A DNA stretch of 64,000 nt from assembly GCA_021208135.1 (NCBI GenBank), contig JAJOKB010000097.1:1-64000 (forward strand). The letters run 5' to 3'. Under the pieces are notes generated by a model, which did no database searches, was not told the DNA's origin, and saw only the letters and a program-made list of their open reading frames with translations. Position numbers and translations under genes: made by a program. Source of the stretch: Verrucomicrobiota bacterium. GTDB taxonomy: Bacteria; Verrucomicrobiota; Verrucomicrobiia; Opitutales; Oceanipulchritudinaceae. Below, piece by piece: positions 44,600 to 54,988 of the stretch. Position 1 is the stretch's first letter. Each line of letters opens with the position of its first letter.

Positions 44600-46089
44600 A
44601 TGAGTCTTCCATTTCCAGAACTTACAGCCGATGAAGCGGCGTCATTGATCAAAAACGGCGATATCGTCGGATTCAGCGGTTTTACTCCTGCGGGTGCTGC
44701 AAAAGCCATACCGAGGGCAATCGCAAGGCGCGCGAAAGAGGAACAGGCAGCAGGACGCGCCTTTCAGATCGGAGTGGTGACCGGTGCTCCACTGGACAAT
44801 CTCTGGATGGAGCCCTGGCAGAAGCCAACGCAGTCGCTTGGCGCACGCCTTATCAATCCAACGCCTCGTTGCGCAAAAATATCAACAGCGGCAGAACCCG
44901 GTTTTTTGATATGCACTTATCCCAACTGCAACAGTGGGTGCGCTATGGGTTTCTGGGGAAATTCAACTTTGCCATTGTTGAGGCAGCAGAGGTGACTGCG
45001 GATGGTGAAATCACCCTCACAACCAGTGTCGGCGCGGCCAACACTTTCCTGCATCAGGCGGACAAGGTATTGATAGAAATCAATAGCTACCACCCTACTG
45101 AATTGTATGGGATGCATGACATCTACGAACCCTGCGATCCACCTGCACGGCGCGAAGTGCCCATTTATTCTGTGCGCGACCGCTGTGGTGAGGCAGTGGT
45201 GCGCATTGATCCATCACGGATAGCCGGCATTGTCTTTACCGACGAGGCTGATGAAACCGGTGGGTTCAAAGACACCGAAGAGGAAACCCGAAAAATCGGT
45301 GACAACGTGGCCAATTTCCTCGCACGGGAAATTCGCGAGGGCGCATCCCGCAAGGCTTTTTACCGATTCAAAGCGGAGTCGGTAATATCGCCAATGCGGT
45401 ATTGGGAGCCATGGGTGAACACCCCGATATTCCGGCCTTTGAGATGTACTCCGAAGTCATTCAGGATTCTGTCATCGCATTGATGGAATCCGGACGCCTC
45501 AAGTTTGCCAGCGGCACTTCGATTACAGTCAGTAACAAGGTGCTGGAATCGATTTATCAGGACCTTGATTTTTTATCGTCGCAGGATCGTCCTGCGCCCC
45601 CAGGAAATCTCTAATAATCCCGAAGTAGTGCGCCGTTTGGGCATTATATCCATCAATACCGCTATTGAGGTTGATATTTTCGGCAACGTGAACAGCACCC
45701 ATATCATGGGCAACAACATGATGAATGGTATCGGTGGATCTGGAGATTTTACCCGCAACGCTTACATCTCCATTTTTACCTGCCCCAGCCTCGCCAAGGG
45801 AGGGGCCATTAGCCCGATCGTACCGTTGTGCAGCCACCTGGACCACAGTGAACACAGTGTGCAGGTGATCGTCACGGAACAAGGCGTGGCCGACCTTAGA
45901 GGTAAGGATCCACATCAACGCGCACTGGAAATCATCCGCAATTGCGCGCACCCTGATTTCCGCGACGAATTGATGGGCTACTGTAAGGATGTGCGCGGCG
46001 GGCACACACCACAAACCTTGGCCAACGCCTACAAAATGCACCAGCAATTCCTCGAAACAGGGTCAATGCATGGCGTGAAATGGAGTTGA
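44600..46089 (+). CDS. Acetyl-CoA hydrolase/succinate CoA-transferase family protein, at least three frameshifts
   Basis: Collinear fragments: SLIKNGDIVGFSGFTPAGAAKAIPRAIA; RYGFLGKFNFAIVEAAEVTADGEITLTTSVGAANTFLHQADKVLIEIN; FTRNAYISIFTCPS; VIVTEQGVADLRGKDPHQRALEII. Confidence 0.92.
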
Positions 46090-46170
46090 ATCACCTATAA
46101 TCCAGCCTGTTCGCGGGTGACATGTGTCGATGGATCTCGGTACTGTCACTCTGCGACATCAATCGTTCTA

Positions 46171-46344
46171 ATGCCTGAGAAAGAAAACCCAGATTCCAGC
46201 AAAGTGAGCTTGTCGGCGGTGGCTACATACCGTCGGCGGCATCAACAAAAGCGGTTCCCGTGGATAGCTTACCTGCTCAGTGGCATAGGCATCTTGCTTT
46301 CCATGTTGCTGATCTTCGTGCTGCAGTATTTCTTTCTGCGCTAG
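46171..46344 (+). CDS. Small single-pass membrane protein, unknown
   Basis: Short ORF ending RFPWIAYLLSGIGILLSMLLIFVLQYFFLR, abutting the next CDS. Confidence 0.4.
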   Translation: MPEKENPDSSKVSLSAVATYRRRHQQKRFPWIAYLLSGIGILLSMLLIFVLQYFFLR

Positions 46345-47799
46345 ATGATCATGCGCGTAATTCACCTGTTAGTTTTCATTTCTCTGCCGCAACTGGCGCT
46401 GGCGGCGGAACCTCCGTCTCCCATACTACCCACGCCTGAAGCCTGGATCAATCATGTCCAACGCGACTTGATGCCATTTTGGTTGTCTCCGGTCGCGATT
46501 GGCGATCCTGTGGGACATTTTCCAACGTTTCGGACGCGCAACGGATTGAGCCCACACGCCGACTCAACTTCTGCGAACCAGGACACTCAACAACTCTGGG
46601 ACCGAAGTTATACCAGTGCCATTTCCAGGCAGACGTTTGCCTATGGCGTGGCATTTCACCTCACCGGTGATCCTGTCTATCTGAATCTGGCCAAGGCTGG
46701 CACCGAACACATTTTGCAAAGAATGGACCCCATCACGGGAGTTGCATCCTGGGTGGCCAACGGTGACCAGGAACCCTATTGGCGCCAGCGCACCTCACAG
46801 GACTTGGCCCTGGCCCTTCTCGGTCCGGCTTTTGTTTACTACCTGACCCGCGAGGAATGGTTGCTGGTACGCATTGAGGATATCATCCAATTTATCGATC
46901 AACACTATGCAGACCTCGGCAATGGGTTGATTCGCTGGATTTTAGAGGACTTTGATGATTTGGGATTCAAGCACCGAACGGAAACTATCCGGCTTGAGTC
47001 CCTGCTGGCTCAGGTGGAATCCTATCTACTGCTCCTTGCCAGCAGCGGGCCCCGCCGACAACAGGCCGAACTACAGTCCCGGCTGCAATTGATGGCGATC
47101 GCCATGTTGGTTCACTTTCATGACGAGGACAGCAACCTGTTTGCCAGTGAACTGAGCCGGGACAACTCAGCCGCACATGAACCATTGCCTCAGGACTTGA
47201 CCACCACTCTCCGGGCCTATTGGGCGCTCGCCAAAATAGCAGACCACCTCGAAGACCCCATACTGAGCAGTTGGGTCGGGCAGCGCTTGCCCCACATCCT
47301 GCGCAGCTTCTGGCTGGAATCCGCTGGGACCTGGGCCATCCAGGACACCGCTGAGCGCAATGAAACCAATCCCTACGTGTGGGCCTGGCAAGTGGCGCTC
47401 GGCAATAATATTGCCGCCACACTAAGTCTGGAAGATGCCAGCTGGCAAGCCTTCCTGGCGCGTAGCTACCGCTTTTGGAGACAAAACTTGGTCGACGTGC
47501 GCTACGGTGAGGTTTGGGCCAAAACAACCATCGGTGGAGAGCCGGCTTTGGAAGAACTAAAGGCCAATCAACTTTTCAACGGCCACCATACCCTGCAACA
47601 CGCCCTGATCGCATACATTACCTCGGCCTTCTCCACCAATCGCCCCGTGGAGCTGTACTTCTCAATTGCGACTGACCCCGAAAGGCACTCCCTGCAAGCC
47701 TATGTTTTCGACGCCGAAGTTGTGGCCATTGAAACACTGCCCAGAGCCGGAGCCGCAGATTCGATCCGCCAAGTGATAACCTTCACCGCCCGCCCTTAA
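46345..47799 (+). CDS. Secreted alpha-helical protein, possible (alpha/alpha)6-barrel carbohydrate enzyme, unknown
   Basis: Intact 484-aa ORF with signal peptide MRVIHLLVFISLPQLALAAE; helical repeats with W/Y-rich patches. Confidence 0.65.
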   Translation: MIMRVIHLLVFISLPQLALAAEPPSPILPTPEAWINHVQRDLMPFWLSPVAIGDPVGHFPTFRTRNGLSPHADSTSANQDTQQLWDRSYTSAISRQTFAYGVAFHLTGDPVYLNLAKAGTEHILQRMDPITGVASWVANGDQEPYWRQRTSQDLALALLGPAFVYYLTREEWLLVRIEDIIQFIDQHYADLGNGLIRWILEDFDDLGFKHRTETIRLESLLAQVESYLLLLASSGPRRQQAELQSRLQLMAIAMLVHFHDEDSNLFASELSRDNSAAHEPLPQDLTTTLRAYWALAKIADHLEDPILSSWVGQRLPHILRSFWLESAGTWAIQDTAERNETNPYVWAWQVALGNNIAATLSLEDASWQAFLARSYRFWRQNLVDVRYGEVWAKTTIGGEPALEELKANQLFNGHHTLQHALIAYITSAFSTNRPVELYFSIATDPERHSLQAYVFDAEVVAIETLPRAGAADSIRQVITFTARP

Positions 47800-47821
47800 A
47801 CCGACAGCATCGGATCGGTCG

Positions 47822-48594
47822 ATGTCAACTCACACGCCAACCTCGGTTATCTTGCCGTACGAACGCGGCTCGACTGCGCAAAATATGGCTGCAGACTTCG
47901 CTTTGCTGGGTCATTTCCCTTCCCCTGACTGCTGGCGTTGGCGCTGGTACGGTTGGACCAATTATCCAGCTTTCACCATCGGCTATCGGCAGGACTATTC
48001 CGCACTGAAGAGCCTCATACAATCAATCATCAGGTCACAAGATGACGTCGATGTGTGCCGCCGGCCAACAGGCGGGGGTCTGGTGGATCACCGCAGGGAT
48101 GTGACCTTGGCGTTGGTCATCCCGCCACAGGATCCTCTGTTTCGGGCCCCACCTTTGGATGCATATCGCAAAATTCACCAGGCTCTGGCGACAGCACTAT
48201 GCGCTCAAAACATCGATTGCTGCCTGCAACCTTGCGCCGGCACCACCTGTGGCTTACCCACTAAAACGCCAGCTAACCAATGCTTTGTACAGGCAGAACC
48301 AGGCGACATAATCCTGGCTGCCAATGCAAAAAAAATCCTCGGCTCCGCATGAAGCGATCGCGACAGGGATTGCTGCTGCAATGCAGTCTTTCTTTGGATG
48401 CACTGCCCTGCCCCCTGGATCTGGACTTGTTTCGTGCCACTGCAAATCGGCACTTAATGGCTCTCAACCTCTCTCCTGTTCAATCCATATCGGCATCTGC
48501 AACCCTACAACAAACGCCTGCTACCACGCTGGCAGCACTATCGCAGGCGTTTGCACACGAAGATTGGATCTTGCGGCGTAGATTGCGTGTTTGA
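47822..48594 (+). CDS. Lipoate-protein ligase A-like (BPL/LPL) protein, frameshift near 48350
   Basis: NMAADFALL, YPAFTIGYRQ, VCRRPTGGGLVDHRRDVTLALVIP, AKKILGSA joining MKRSRQGLLLQCSLSL in the next frame. Confidence 0.85.
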
Positions 48595-48624
48595 CCAGCG
48601 ACGCAAGTGGCGTAAGCTTGCGTT

Positions 48625-48969
48625 ATGTCACCCGCTGAAATTTCTGATTTGATCGAAGATGCAACGTTGGACTTCACCCTGGGAGACCATGAAGCGGCAC
48701 TCAAGAAACTGGATGCAGCCCTAGAGGCAGATCCTCAGTCATTCGCAGGATGGCACGCCAAAGCCGAAATTTTGTTTGATTTGCGCCAGCTCGATCAAGC
48801 GCTGGAGGCAGCAGAAAAAGCCTTGGCTCTGGACGCTCAGGATATTCACATTCATACCAGTTTGTCGCGCATCTGGATGGAACGTGGCGATAAAGCCAAA
48901 GCAGAACACCACGGAGCTCAGGCACGTATCTTAGGGTGGAAGGAACAGTTGCGCAGCGAGAAGCCTTAA
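48625..48969 (+). CDS. Tetratricopeptide repeat protein
   Basis: DHEAALKKLDAALEADPQSFAGWHAKAEILFDLRQLDQALEAAEKALALDAQD. Confidence 0.8.
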   Translation: MSPAEISDLIEDATLDFTLGDHEAALKKLDAALEADPQSFAGWHAKAEILFDLRQLDQALEAAEKALALDAQDIHIHTSLSRIWMERGDKAKAEHHGAQARILGWKEQLRSEKP

Positions 48970-49001
48970 CAATCCCTCAGCACGCGCAGGACACTCATCC
49001 A

Positions 49002-50369
49002 TCACACCGACAAACGGGCGATCACCACATCCCGGCCAATCACCTCCAGCATGGGCAGAAAATCAGGCCCGCTGGTCACACCACTGACAGCATACCGTAC
49101 TACCGGCCACCAAGCATGCTGCTTGAGACTGTGTTGCTCTGCCAATGCCGCAAAACAGCTTTCCAGATTAGCGGTATTCCATTCGTCGGCAGCAATCGCG
49201 GCCAACGCAGTGCGGGCTTCACTGAGTCGCACCTGAAAATCCCCCTTCTTGTTCAGTTTTTCGTAGGCAGCAGAATCGCGTTCGAACTGATCGGTAAAGA
49301 AGTACGCACAAAACTTTGGCAACTCTTCCAGACTGGTGATTTTCTCCTGGCAAAGCGCCAAAACGCGCTGCAAATAACTTTCAGAACCCTCTTCCGCCAT
49401 CAATCCTGCAGCAGTAAGCACAGGTCGCGCAAACCAGGCATAAGTCTCAACAGGCAGAGCTTTTAAGTATTCGAAATTGATGTAGGCCATCTTCTTCTCG
49501 TCGAAGCGGGCAGGACTTTTCTGAATATCGCTCAACTCAAATTTTTCGATGATTTCACCCACGTCCAAAACTTCGCGGTCATCTTTCGGCGACCAGCCCA
49601 GCAAAGCAACGTAGTTGCGTACTGCGGCTGGCAAAAAGTGACGCTCCTGATACTCGTCAATGAGCGCACCCCGATCGCGTTTAGACATCTTCCCCTTGCC
49701 AATGGATGGGTCTTTTAGGATGAGCGGCAGGTGCGCATACTCCGGAACCGGAGCTCCAAAAGCCTGAAACAACTCTATGTGCTTACTGGTATTGCTCAGG
49801 TGATCTTCACCTCTGATAACGTGGGTGATCCCCATGGCGATATCATCGACCACATTGACGAAGTGAAAAGTCGGATCACCATTGGCACGGTAGATAACGA
49901 AATCACGGTTTTCAGCGCGACTGACATCGCCACGAATCAAATCCCGGATCAATACCGGCTCAGCCCGGACTTTCTCAACTTCAGTTTGCAGATAGTCATC
50001 ATACTCCGTGTAGCGCTCCCCTTCCAACTTGAAATAAATCGCACCTTCCTTCTCGTAGGTGCGACCAGCCTTTTGCAACTGCTCCAGATAACTCTGATAG
50101 ATGTCGCCGCGCTCACTCTGAAAATAGGGTCCAAATTCACCGCCCGCGCCAGGTCCCTCGTCCCAATCAAGCCCTAACCAACGCATACTGCGCAAAAGAC
50201 CTTCAAGAGCCTCAGGCGTGTTGCGCTCGCGATCCGTGTCCTCAATACGCAACACAAAAGTGCCACCGGTGTGTCTCGCATAGAGCCAATTGAACAGGGC
50301 AGTACGGGCACTACCTATATGAAAAAAGCCGGTTGGGCTGGGTGCAAATCTTACACGAACTGGTTTCAT
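49002..50369 (-). CDS. gltX: Glutamyl-tRNA synthetase
   Basis: [36 protein letters not shown]; intact ORF. Confidence 0.97.
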   Translation of the reverse strand: MKPVRVRFAPSPTGFFHIGSARTALFNWLYARHTGGTFVLRIEDTDRERNTPEALEGLLRSMRWLGLDWDEGPGAGGEFGPYFQSERGDIYQSYLEQLQKAGRTYEKEGAIYFKLEGERYTEYDDYLQTEVEKVRAEPVLIRDLIRGDVSRAENRDFVIYRANGDPTFHFVNVVDDIAMGITHVIRGEDHLSNTSKHIELFQAFGAPVPEYAHLPLILKDPSIGKGKMSKRDRGALIDEYQERHFLPAAVRNYVALLGWSPKDDREVLDVGEIIEKFELSDIQKSPARFDEKKMAYINFEYLKALPVETYAWFARPVLTAAGLMAEEGSESYLQRVLALCQEKITSLEELPKFCAYFFTDQFERDSAAYEKLNKKGDFQVRLSEARTALAAIAADEWNTANLESCFAALAEQHSLKQHAWWPVVRYAVSGVTSGPDFLPMLEVIGRDVVIARLSV

Positions 50370-50387
50370 GATGGGGAGTAAATTAAC

Positions 50388-51197
50388 TCAACGGGCGTAT
50401 TCCCGCAGCCGCCGACACAAGTTTTGCAGCTTTCCGGGAGTTGGTGCTTCTACGGTAAACTTATTGCCCTGCAAATCGGCAAACTGAACCGCATTCAGGT
50501 GCAAGGCCAAACCTTCAAACAAGGGTCTCTCCTCAGTGCGTCCAGGCCGGTAGTCACGCTTTAAATTGGACAGGAAAATCGGACGAGGGTCGCCGTACAG
50601 CGCATCTCCAAGTACCTTCAAACCCGATTCAGCAGCATGCACGCGTACTTGATGAAACCGGGGATAATGGGTCACTACTTCCCAAAAGCTCCACTTTCCC
50701 CAGCGCTCCAGGCGTCGGAAATCACTGCGCGACTTTTTCCCGGTGGTGTGGGAAACTACCACCCGTTTCTCCTGTCGATGCCGAGCCAACGGTAATTCGC
50801 TGGTAAACTGCTCGGCAGGGGCCTGACCAGAGGCGACGAAAACATAGCGGAATAAAAACTGATCCGAACCTAACACCTCCGCCCAGGCGGATGTGGCTTC
50901 GGCTCCAGCCGCCAAAAAGGCCACTCCGGTCATTTCGGGATCTACGCCAAAAACTCCACCCAATCCGGTGGTATCAAGCCCCAATCGTTCTAACTCCGGC
51001 TTACCCGCAGCGGCCTGAAAATTGATCGCATCTTCCAGTGCCGGAAACCGCGGATACCACGGATCCTGCATCACCAGAACGTTGGCAGGCTTTTCCAGTA
51101 CAAACAGGGGTCCATCATGCCAAAGCACAGCTAACCTCTGCGGATCAGGTCCCAGCAGCGGCGGTGGAAAACCAATAAATTGTGTAGTGGAACTCAT
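50388..51197 (-). CDS. RluA family pseudouridine synthase-like protein
   Basis: GPLFVLEKPANVLV; RFHQVRVHAAESGLKVLGDALYGDP; start at MSSTTQF preferred because the upstream ATG lies inside the rpsT terminator. Confidence 0.8.
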   Translation of the reverse strand: MSSTTQFIGFPPPLLGPDPQRLAVLWHDGPLFVLEKPANVLVMQDPWYPRFPALEDAINFQAAAGKPELERLGLDTTGLGGVFGVDPEMTGVAFLAAGAEATSAWAEVLGSDQFLFRYVFVASGQAPAEQFTSELPLARHRQEKRVVVSHTTGKKSRSDFRRLERWGKWSFWEVVTHYPRFHQVRVHAAESGLKVLGDALYGDPRPIFLSNLKRDYRPGRTEERPLFEGLALHLNAVQFADLQGNKFTVEAPTPGKLQNLCRRLREYAR

Positions 51198-51207
51198 GCC
51201 CGTGAAC

Positions 51208-51242
51208 AAAAAAGACCCCCGAGGCATTAACCAACGGGGTCC
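51208..51242 (-). terminator. Rho-independent terminator of rpsT
   Basis: Minus strand ggaccccgttggttaatgcctcgggggtctttttt: GC-rich stem followed by T6, just downstream of the rpsT stop. Confidence 0.85.
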
Positions 51243-51259
51243 GCAAAGATTAACTGATA

Positions 51260-51511
51260 TTAATTGCGAACCTTGGCATGCAAGCCGGTGGTTGCCATCT
51301 TGGACTTCTCGCTGTTCACACGATTTGGGTGAATAACGCGGTTCTTTACAGCCTTGTCCAGAGCAGACATATATTCGGCTTTGTTCTCCGGTGTCGGATT
51401 GGCGACGACCTTTTTACGCAAGGTCTTCAGACGGGACTTGGCCGCACGGTTGCGCTCAGTACGGCGGGCAATGCGGCGAATGTCTTTCTGGGATGATTTT
51501 AAGTTGGCCAT
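51260..51511 (-). CDS. rpsT: 30S ribosomal protein S20
   Basis: MANLKSSQKDIRRIARRTERNRAAKSRLKTLRKKV. Confidence 0.95.
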   Translation of the reverse strand: MANLKSSQKDIRRIARRTERNRAAKSRLKTLRKKVVANPTPENKAEYMSALDKAVKNRVIHPNRVNSEKSKMATTGLHAKVRN

Positions 51512-51536
51512 TTTTCAATAGAATTCGATAAAACGC

Positions 51537-51664
51537 AAAAAAGTGGGGAATCAGCCGGTTTCTGTCAACAGGAATTTCTGCAACTGTTTCCCTGCCATTG
51601 GGGCAAGCCATAACCACGCCCCTTTCAGGGCCGGGACTTCCCCAGTGTGACAGACCGGAGTCTG
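51537..51664 (-). ncRNA. Candidate structured leader RNA or attenuator upstream of rpsT
   Basis: Hand-folded complementary arms at 51545-51550/51638-51643, 51555-51558/51631-51634, 51600-51604/51618-51622, 51569-51574/51588-51594, hairpin 51651-51664, and U6 at 51537-51542. Confidence 0.35.
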
Positions 51665-51701
51665 ACTTGACGCCCAACCTTGTATAACCTTGCTTCTTCT
51701 T

Positions 51702-52601
51702 ATGCACACGGCGGAGAGTTTCAAAACCCAATTGCTCAATCTACAACAAACTATTGTCTCCGGACTTCAAGCGTTGGATGACAGTCTGATTGTGACCAGA
51801 GACCCTTGGCATCGGGAAGACGGCGGGGGCGGTATCAGCATCGCCATGACCGGACAGGCAATAGAGAAAGGCGGCGTAAATTTCTCCGACATAGAAGGCA
51901 ACCACCTGCCACCTAGCGCAACACTCAAGCGGCCGCAACTACAGGGAAGACCCTTCCGGGCCATGGGCGTATCCGTGGTCATGCATCCTGCCAATCCCTA
52001 TGCCCCCACTTCGCACATGAACGTACGTCTGTTCACAACGATCGACAATTGCGCTGAACCCATTTGGTGGTTCGGGGGCGGCTTTGACTTAACCCCTTTT
52101 TATCCGTTCGACGAAGATATTGTGCTCTGGCACCAAAGCGCCTTCGATGCCTGCGCATCCTCCGGCAGGCCTGACCTCTATCCTATCTGGAAGCAGCAAT
52201 GCGACACCTACTTTTACTTGCCTCACAGATCCGAGACCCGCGGCGTGGGGGGCTTGTTTTTTGATGACTTCTGCGAGGGCGGTTTTGAGCGGGCAATGGC
52301 TTTAACTCTCGAAGTCGGGCACACTTACTGGAAAGCCTACCGCTCCATTCTCAGCAAACGCATGCATTCACCATTCACCGAACGGGAACGCTCCTTTCAA
52401 CTGTACCGCCGGGGTCGTTACGTGGAATTCAATCTGCTCCACGATCGCGGAACCTTGTTCGGTATTCAAAGCAAAGGGAGAACAGAATCCATTCTAATGT
52501 CACTACCGCCCCTCGTACGCTGGGAATACGGCTTCAATCCAGATCCACAGTCCCCCGAAGCAAAACTCACCGAATACCTCAAACCACGCACTTGGTTGTG
52601 A
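51702..52601 (+). CDS. hemF: Oxygen-dependent coproporphyrinogen III oxidase
   Basis: HPANPYAPTSHMNVRLF, WWFGGGFDLTPFYPF, GVGGLFFDDF, RGRYVEFNLLHDRGTLFGI. Confidence 0.97.
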   Translation: MHTAESFKTQLLNLQQTIVSGLQALDDSLIVTRDPWHREDGGGGISIAMTGQAIEKGGVNFSDIEGNHLPPSATLKRPQLQGRPFRAMGVSVVMHPANPYAPTSHMNVRLFTTIDNCAEPIWWFGGGFDLTPFYPFDEDIVLWHQSAFDACASSGRPDLYPIWKQQCDTYFYLPHRSETRGVGGLFFDDFCEGGFERAMALTLEVGHTYWKAYRSILSKRMHSPFTERERSFQLYRRGRYVEFNLLHDRGTLFGIQSKGRTESILMSLPPLVRWEYGFNPDPQSPEAKLTEYLKPRTWL

Positions 52602-52650
52602 AATTTTATTGACTTACCACCCTTTTGTGCGATCTTCACACCTTCATTTT

Positions 52651-52732
52651 GCTCAGGTGGTGAAATTGGCAGACACGCTGTCTTCAGGCGGCAGTGCCGC
52701 AAGGTGTGCGGGTTCAAGTCCCGCCCTGAGCA
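52651..52732 (+). tRNA. tRNA-Leu (anticodon CAG), CCA not encoded
   Basis: Acceptor GCTCAGG/CCTGAGC, anticodon arm CTGTC-TTCAGGC-GGCAG, long variable arm, T-arm GGTTCAAGTCC. Confidence 0.93.
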
Positions 52733-52787
52733 CTTTTTCAAATATCATGGCAAGCCTTCAACAAGCTAATGCCACCTGAATGACTGA

Positions 52788-53601
52788 TCACCTGAAAAGT
52801 GAAAAGAATGGCTGAATGCTTACGGATTTTACCGGCTGCTCTCCTTGCAGCGCAGGAGTGAAACGAATGGACCAAAAAGCGTTAAGAAAATAATCAGCTG
52901 CGGCCTGCGATGAAGCTTCCTTGATCAAAACATTGGTAACATACCCCTCCTCATCAATAAACAACACCGCGGAACCTTTGATCTCCTCCCCTCGCCTTCT
53001 CGTTAGTGCAGCCGGAACAGTTGGAATCGACACAGACCTAAATCCCGGCTTCTGCGTTGCATATCTGACAGGAACGTAGGAGTCCGGATCTAAAAAAATT
53101 GCCCTCCTCATCCAGAAAATCTTTATAATTTCTCGAGAAACCATACGGATTCCTTGTCACTGCTGGAACAATTTCACTCCTGGCCGAAATACGCGCCCGT
53201 GACTGCCATAATACCGCACTGGACACAGGTCCGGTTTCATCTTCACCAGGCTTGAACCGCCATGTGTAGGCAATCTGCAGGATCGCCCTCATTTCCATTG
53301 GATCCCTGCTCTCCAGAGGGAGCACCCCTTCCACCGACCCCTTTTCATTTATCAACAAAAGTGCAGTGGCTTCAATCCTCTTGCCTGGCGTCTTCATTAC
53401 ATAACTGGCTCCAATCGAGGCAGAAACTTCAGCCACTAACTCAGGCTGCACAACGAGTTGCGAGGAGTGAGTGTAACCCTCGGGAATGAACTCCAACATG
53501 TGGGCGGGAACAGTCTCCCACGGCAACAGCGTGATCGAATTACCAAGCACACTGGGCACAACAACCAGCGCCACGAAAATTAAATGAACGAATTTTTTCA
53601 T
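52788..53601 (-). CDS. Secreted protein with two TonB-C-like segments, frameshift near 53090
   Basis: Signal peptide MKKFVHLIFVALVVVPSVLGN; EATALLLINEKGSVEGVLPLESRDPMEMRAILQIAYTWRFKP and GSAVLFIDEEGYVTNVLIKEASSQAAADYFLNAFWSIRFTPAL. Confidence 0.65.
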
Positions 53602-53853
53602 TTCAATACCTCTCCTCACCCCAAAAAGCACCTGCCTGAGACATCCCCTTAGTCCCCTCAAAGCAAGTCAAACTGTGATCAGTACGCACCCCTGTATAGG
53701 TAGCATTTTTTCCAATTATTTCACGCATTTGATATTTATACTCACGAATTCAGACTACCATCACAAGCATCAATTCGCGTAGTTTTGCCAGTGAACTCTG
53801 TGTAACTAAACCTCCAGCAATTGACGAGGCAATGATAGTGGCAAACGACAAAA

Positions 53854-54915
53854 CTAGGCACCCAGGGATTTAAACCATTGCTGGTGCTCCGCCAGGCCTT
53901 CCCTCTGACCATTGACCAGAAAGTTAGCCGCAAGACCCTTTAAGGTGGATGTCTGATTCCGACAGTTCCGTACATCGGAAGCAGTCATGCCGAATGCCTG
54001 GCGAAAATTGCGATTAAAAGTTGTGAGATTACGGAAGCCCCAACGGTAGGCAATTTCAGAAATTTGCAGGTGCGCGTTGTGTTGACTTTGCAAGTCAGCC
54101 ATGCAGCGCTGCAAGCGCAGATGCATTTGGTAGCGTGCGATGCCACCTACCGACTCAAGCAATTGGTAAAGCTGGCGGCGGGAAATGCCAAAATGCAGAG
54201 CAATCCGCTCGGGCGACAGATTAGGATCGCCGAGATGCTTGCGGATATGGTTTTTGATGTGGCAGGTCAACAAATCTCTCATGGTAGGAGTTTCAAGGTG
54301 CTCGGGCACCAGGGCACTTTCAGCCAGAGCGGCACCAGCCAATACCAAGGTAGCCTGCTCGATTCTTTGACCCTGAGCCTGCGAGAACCGAGGTGCGAGG
54401 TCGCAACTGGCAAGCATGTGTTTTCGCAGCAATGACACAGTTGGGTTCTCCCTGGGAAGAGTGCGACCGTGCCAACGTCCGATGTTGGGAACAGTGGCCT
54501 CTATCGCCTCCCGCGGCCATAGCAAAGAAATGTTATGAAATTTGCGGTTAATATTATCCACCGGTTGAGCGAGATCAAACAACACAATGTCGCCCGCATC
54601 GGCATAGGTCGTACGCTGCCCCACGCCAAATTGCACACCCCCTTCTAGAAAGAGCTGTAGCATGATGGAATCCATTCCATCTATCGCGATCTTGCGTTTT
54701 GTACGCACGTAATGTCCGGAAGATGCACGCAACTCGCCCAGCGCTGAGTGGCCAAAATGGTACACATCGAAACAAGCATGAAATGGAGTCCTATCCTCAA
54801 CCGGAGGACGTCCATGATCAAAAATTATGGAAATATCCTCGTGCCACGCTGCCTCCCGGTCCAATTCCGGTAGATCATCAGTGCAAAAGCGTGAATGAGG
54901 AAGCAAAGACATCAA
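53854..54915 (-). CDS. AraC family transcriptional regulator
   Basis: C-terminal HTH: LSPERIALHFGISRRQLYQLLESVGGIARYQMHLRLQRCMADL...ISEIAYRWGFRNLTTFNRNFRQAFGMTASDVR. Confidence 0.9.
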   Translation of the reverse strand: MMSLLPHSRFCTDDLPELDREAAWHEDISIIFDHGRPPVEDRTPFHACFDVYHFGHSALGELRASSGHYVRTKRKIAIDGMDSIMLQLFLEGGVQFGVGQRTTYADAGDIVLFDLAQPVDNINRKFHNISLLWPREAIEATVPNIGRWHGRTLPRENPTVSLLRKHMLASCDLAPRFSQAQGQRIEQATLVLAGAALAESALVPEHLETPTMRDLLTCHIKNHIRKHLGDPNLSPERIALHFGISRRQLYQLLESVGGIARYQMHLRLQRCMADLQSQHNAHLQISEIAYRWGFRNLTTFNRNFRQAFGMTASDVRNCRNQTSTLKGLAANFLVNGQREGLAEHQQWFKSLGA

Positions 54916-54988
54916 ACTAAGTATTATTACGCAGTTTGTTCAGACCCCAATCCGGTGGCAACATCTTAAACAGAAATATAGCTAATTC

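Noticed and set aside
51537-51664. Resemblance of the rpsT leader to RNase P RNA (GGGGAAGUCCCGGCCC ... GACAGAAACCGGCUGA)
   Set aside because: Far too short and lacking the other conserved RNase P regions; resemblance to the conserved P4-strand motifs is likely chance
51456-51731. 91-aa minus-strand ORF upstream of rpsT
   Set aside because: Overlaps the rpsT start and the hemF start region, no domain; region better explained as regulatory/structured RNA
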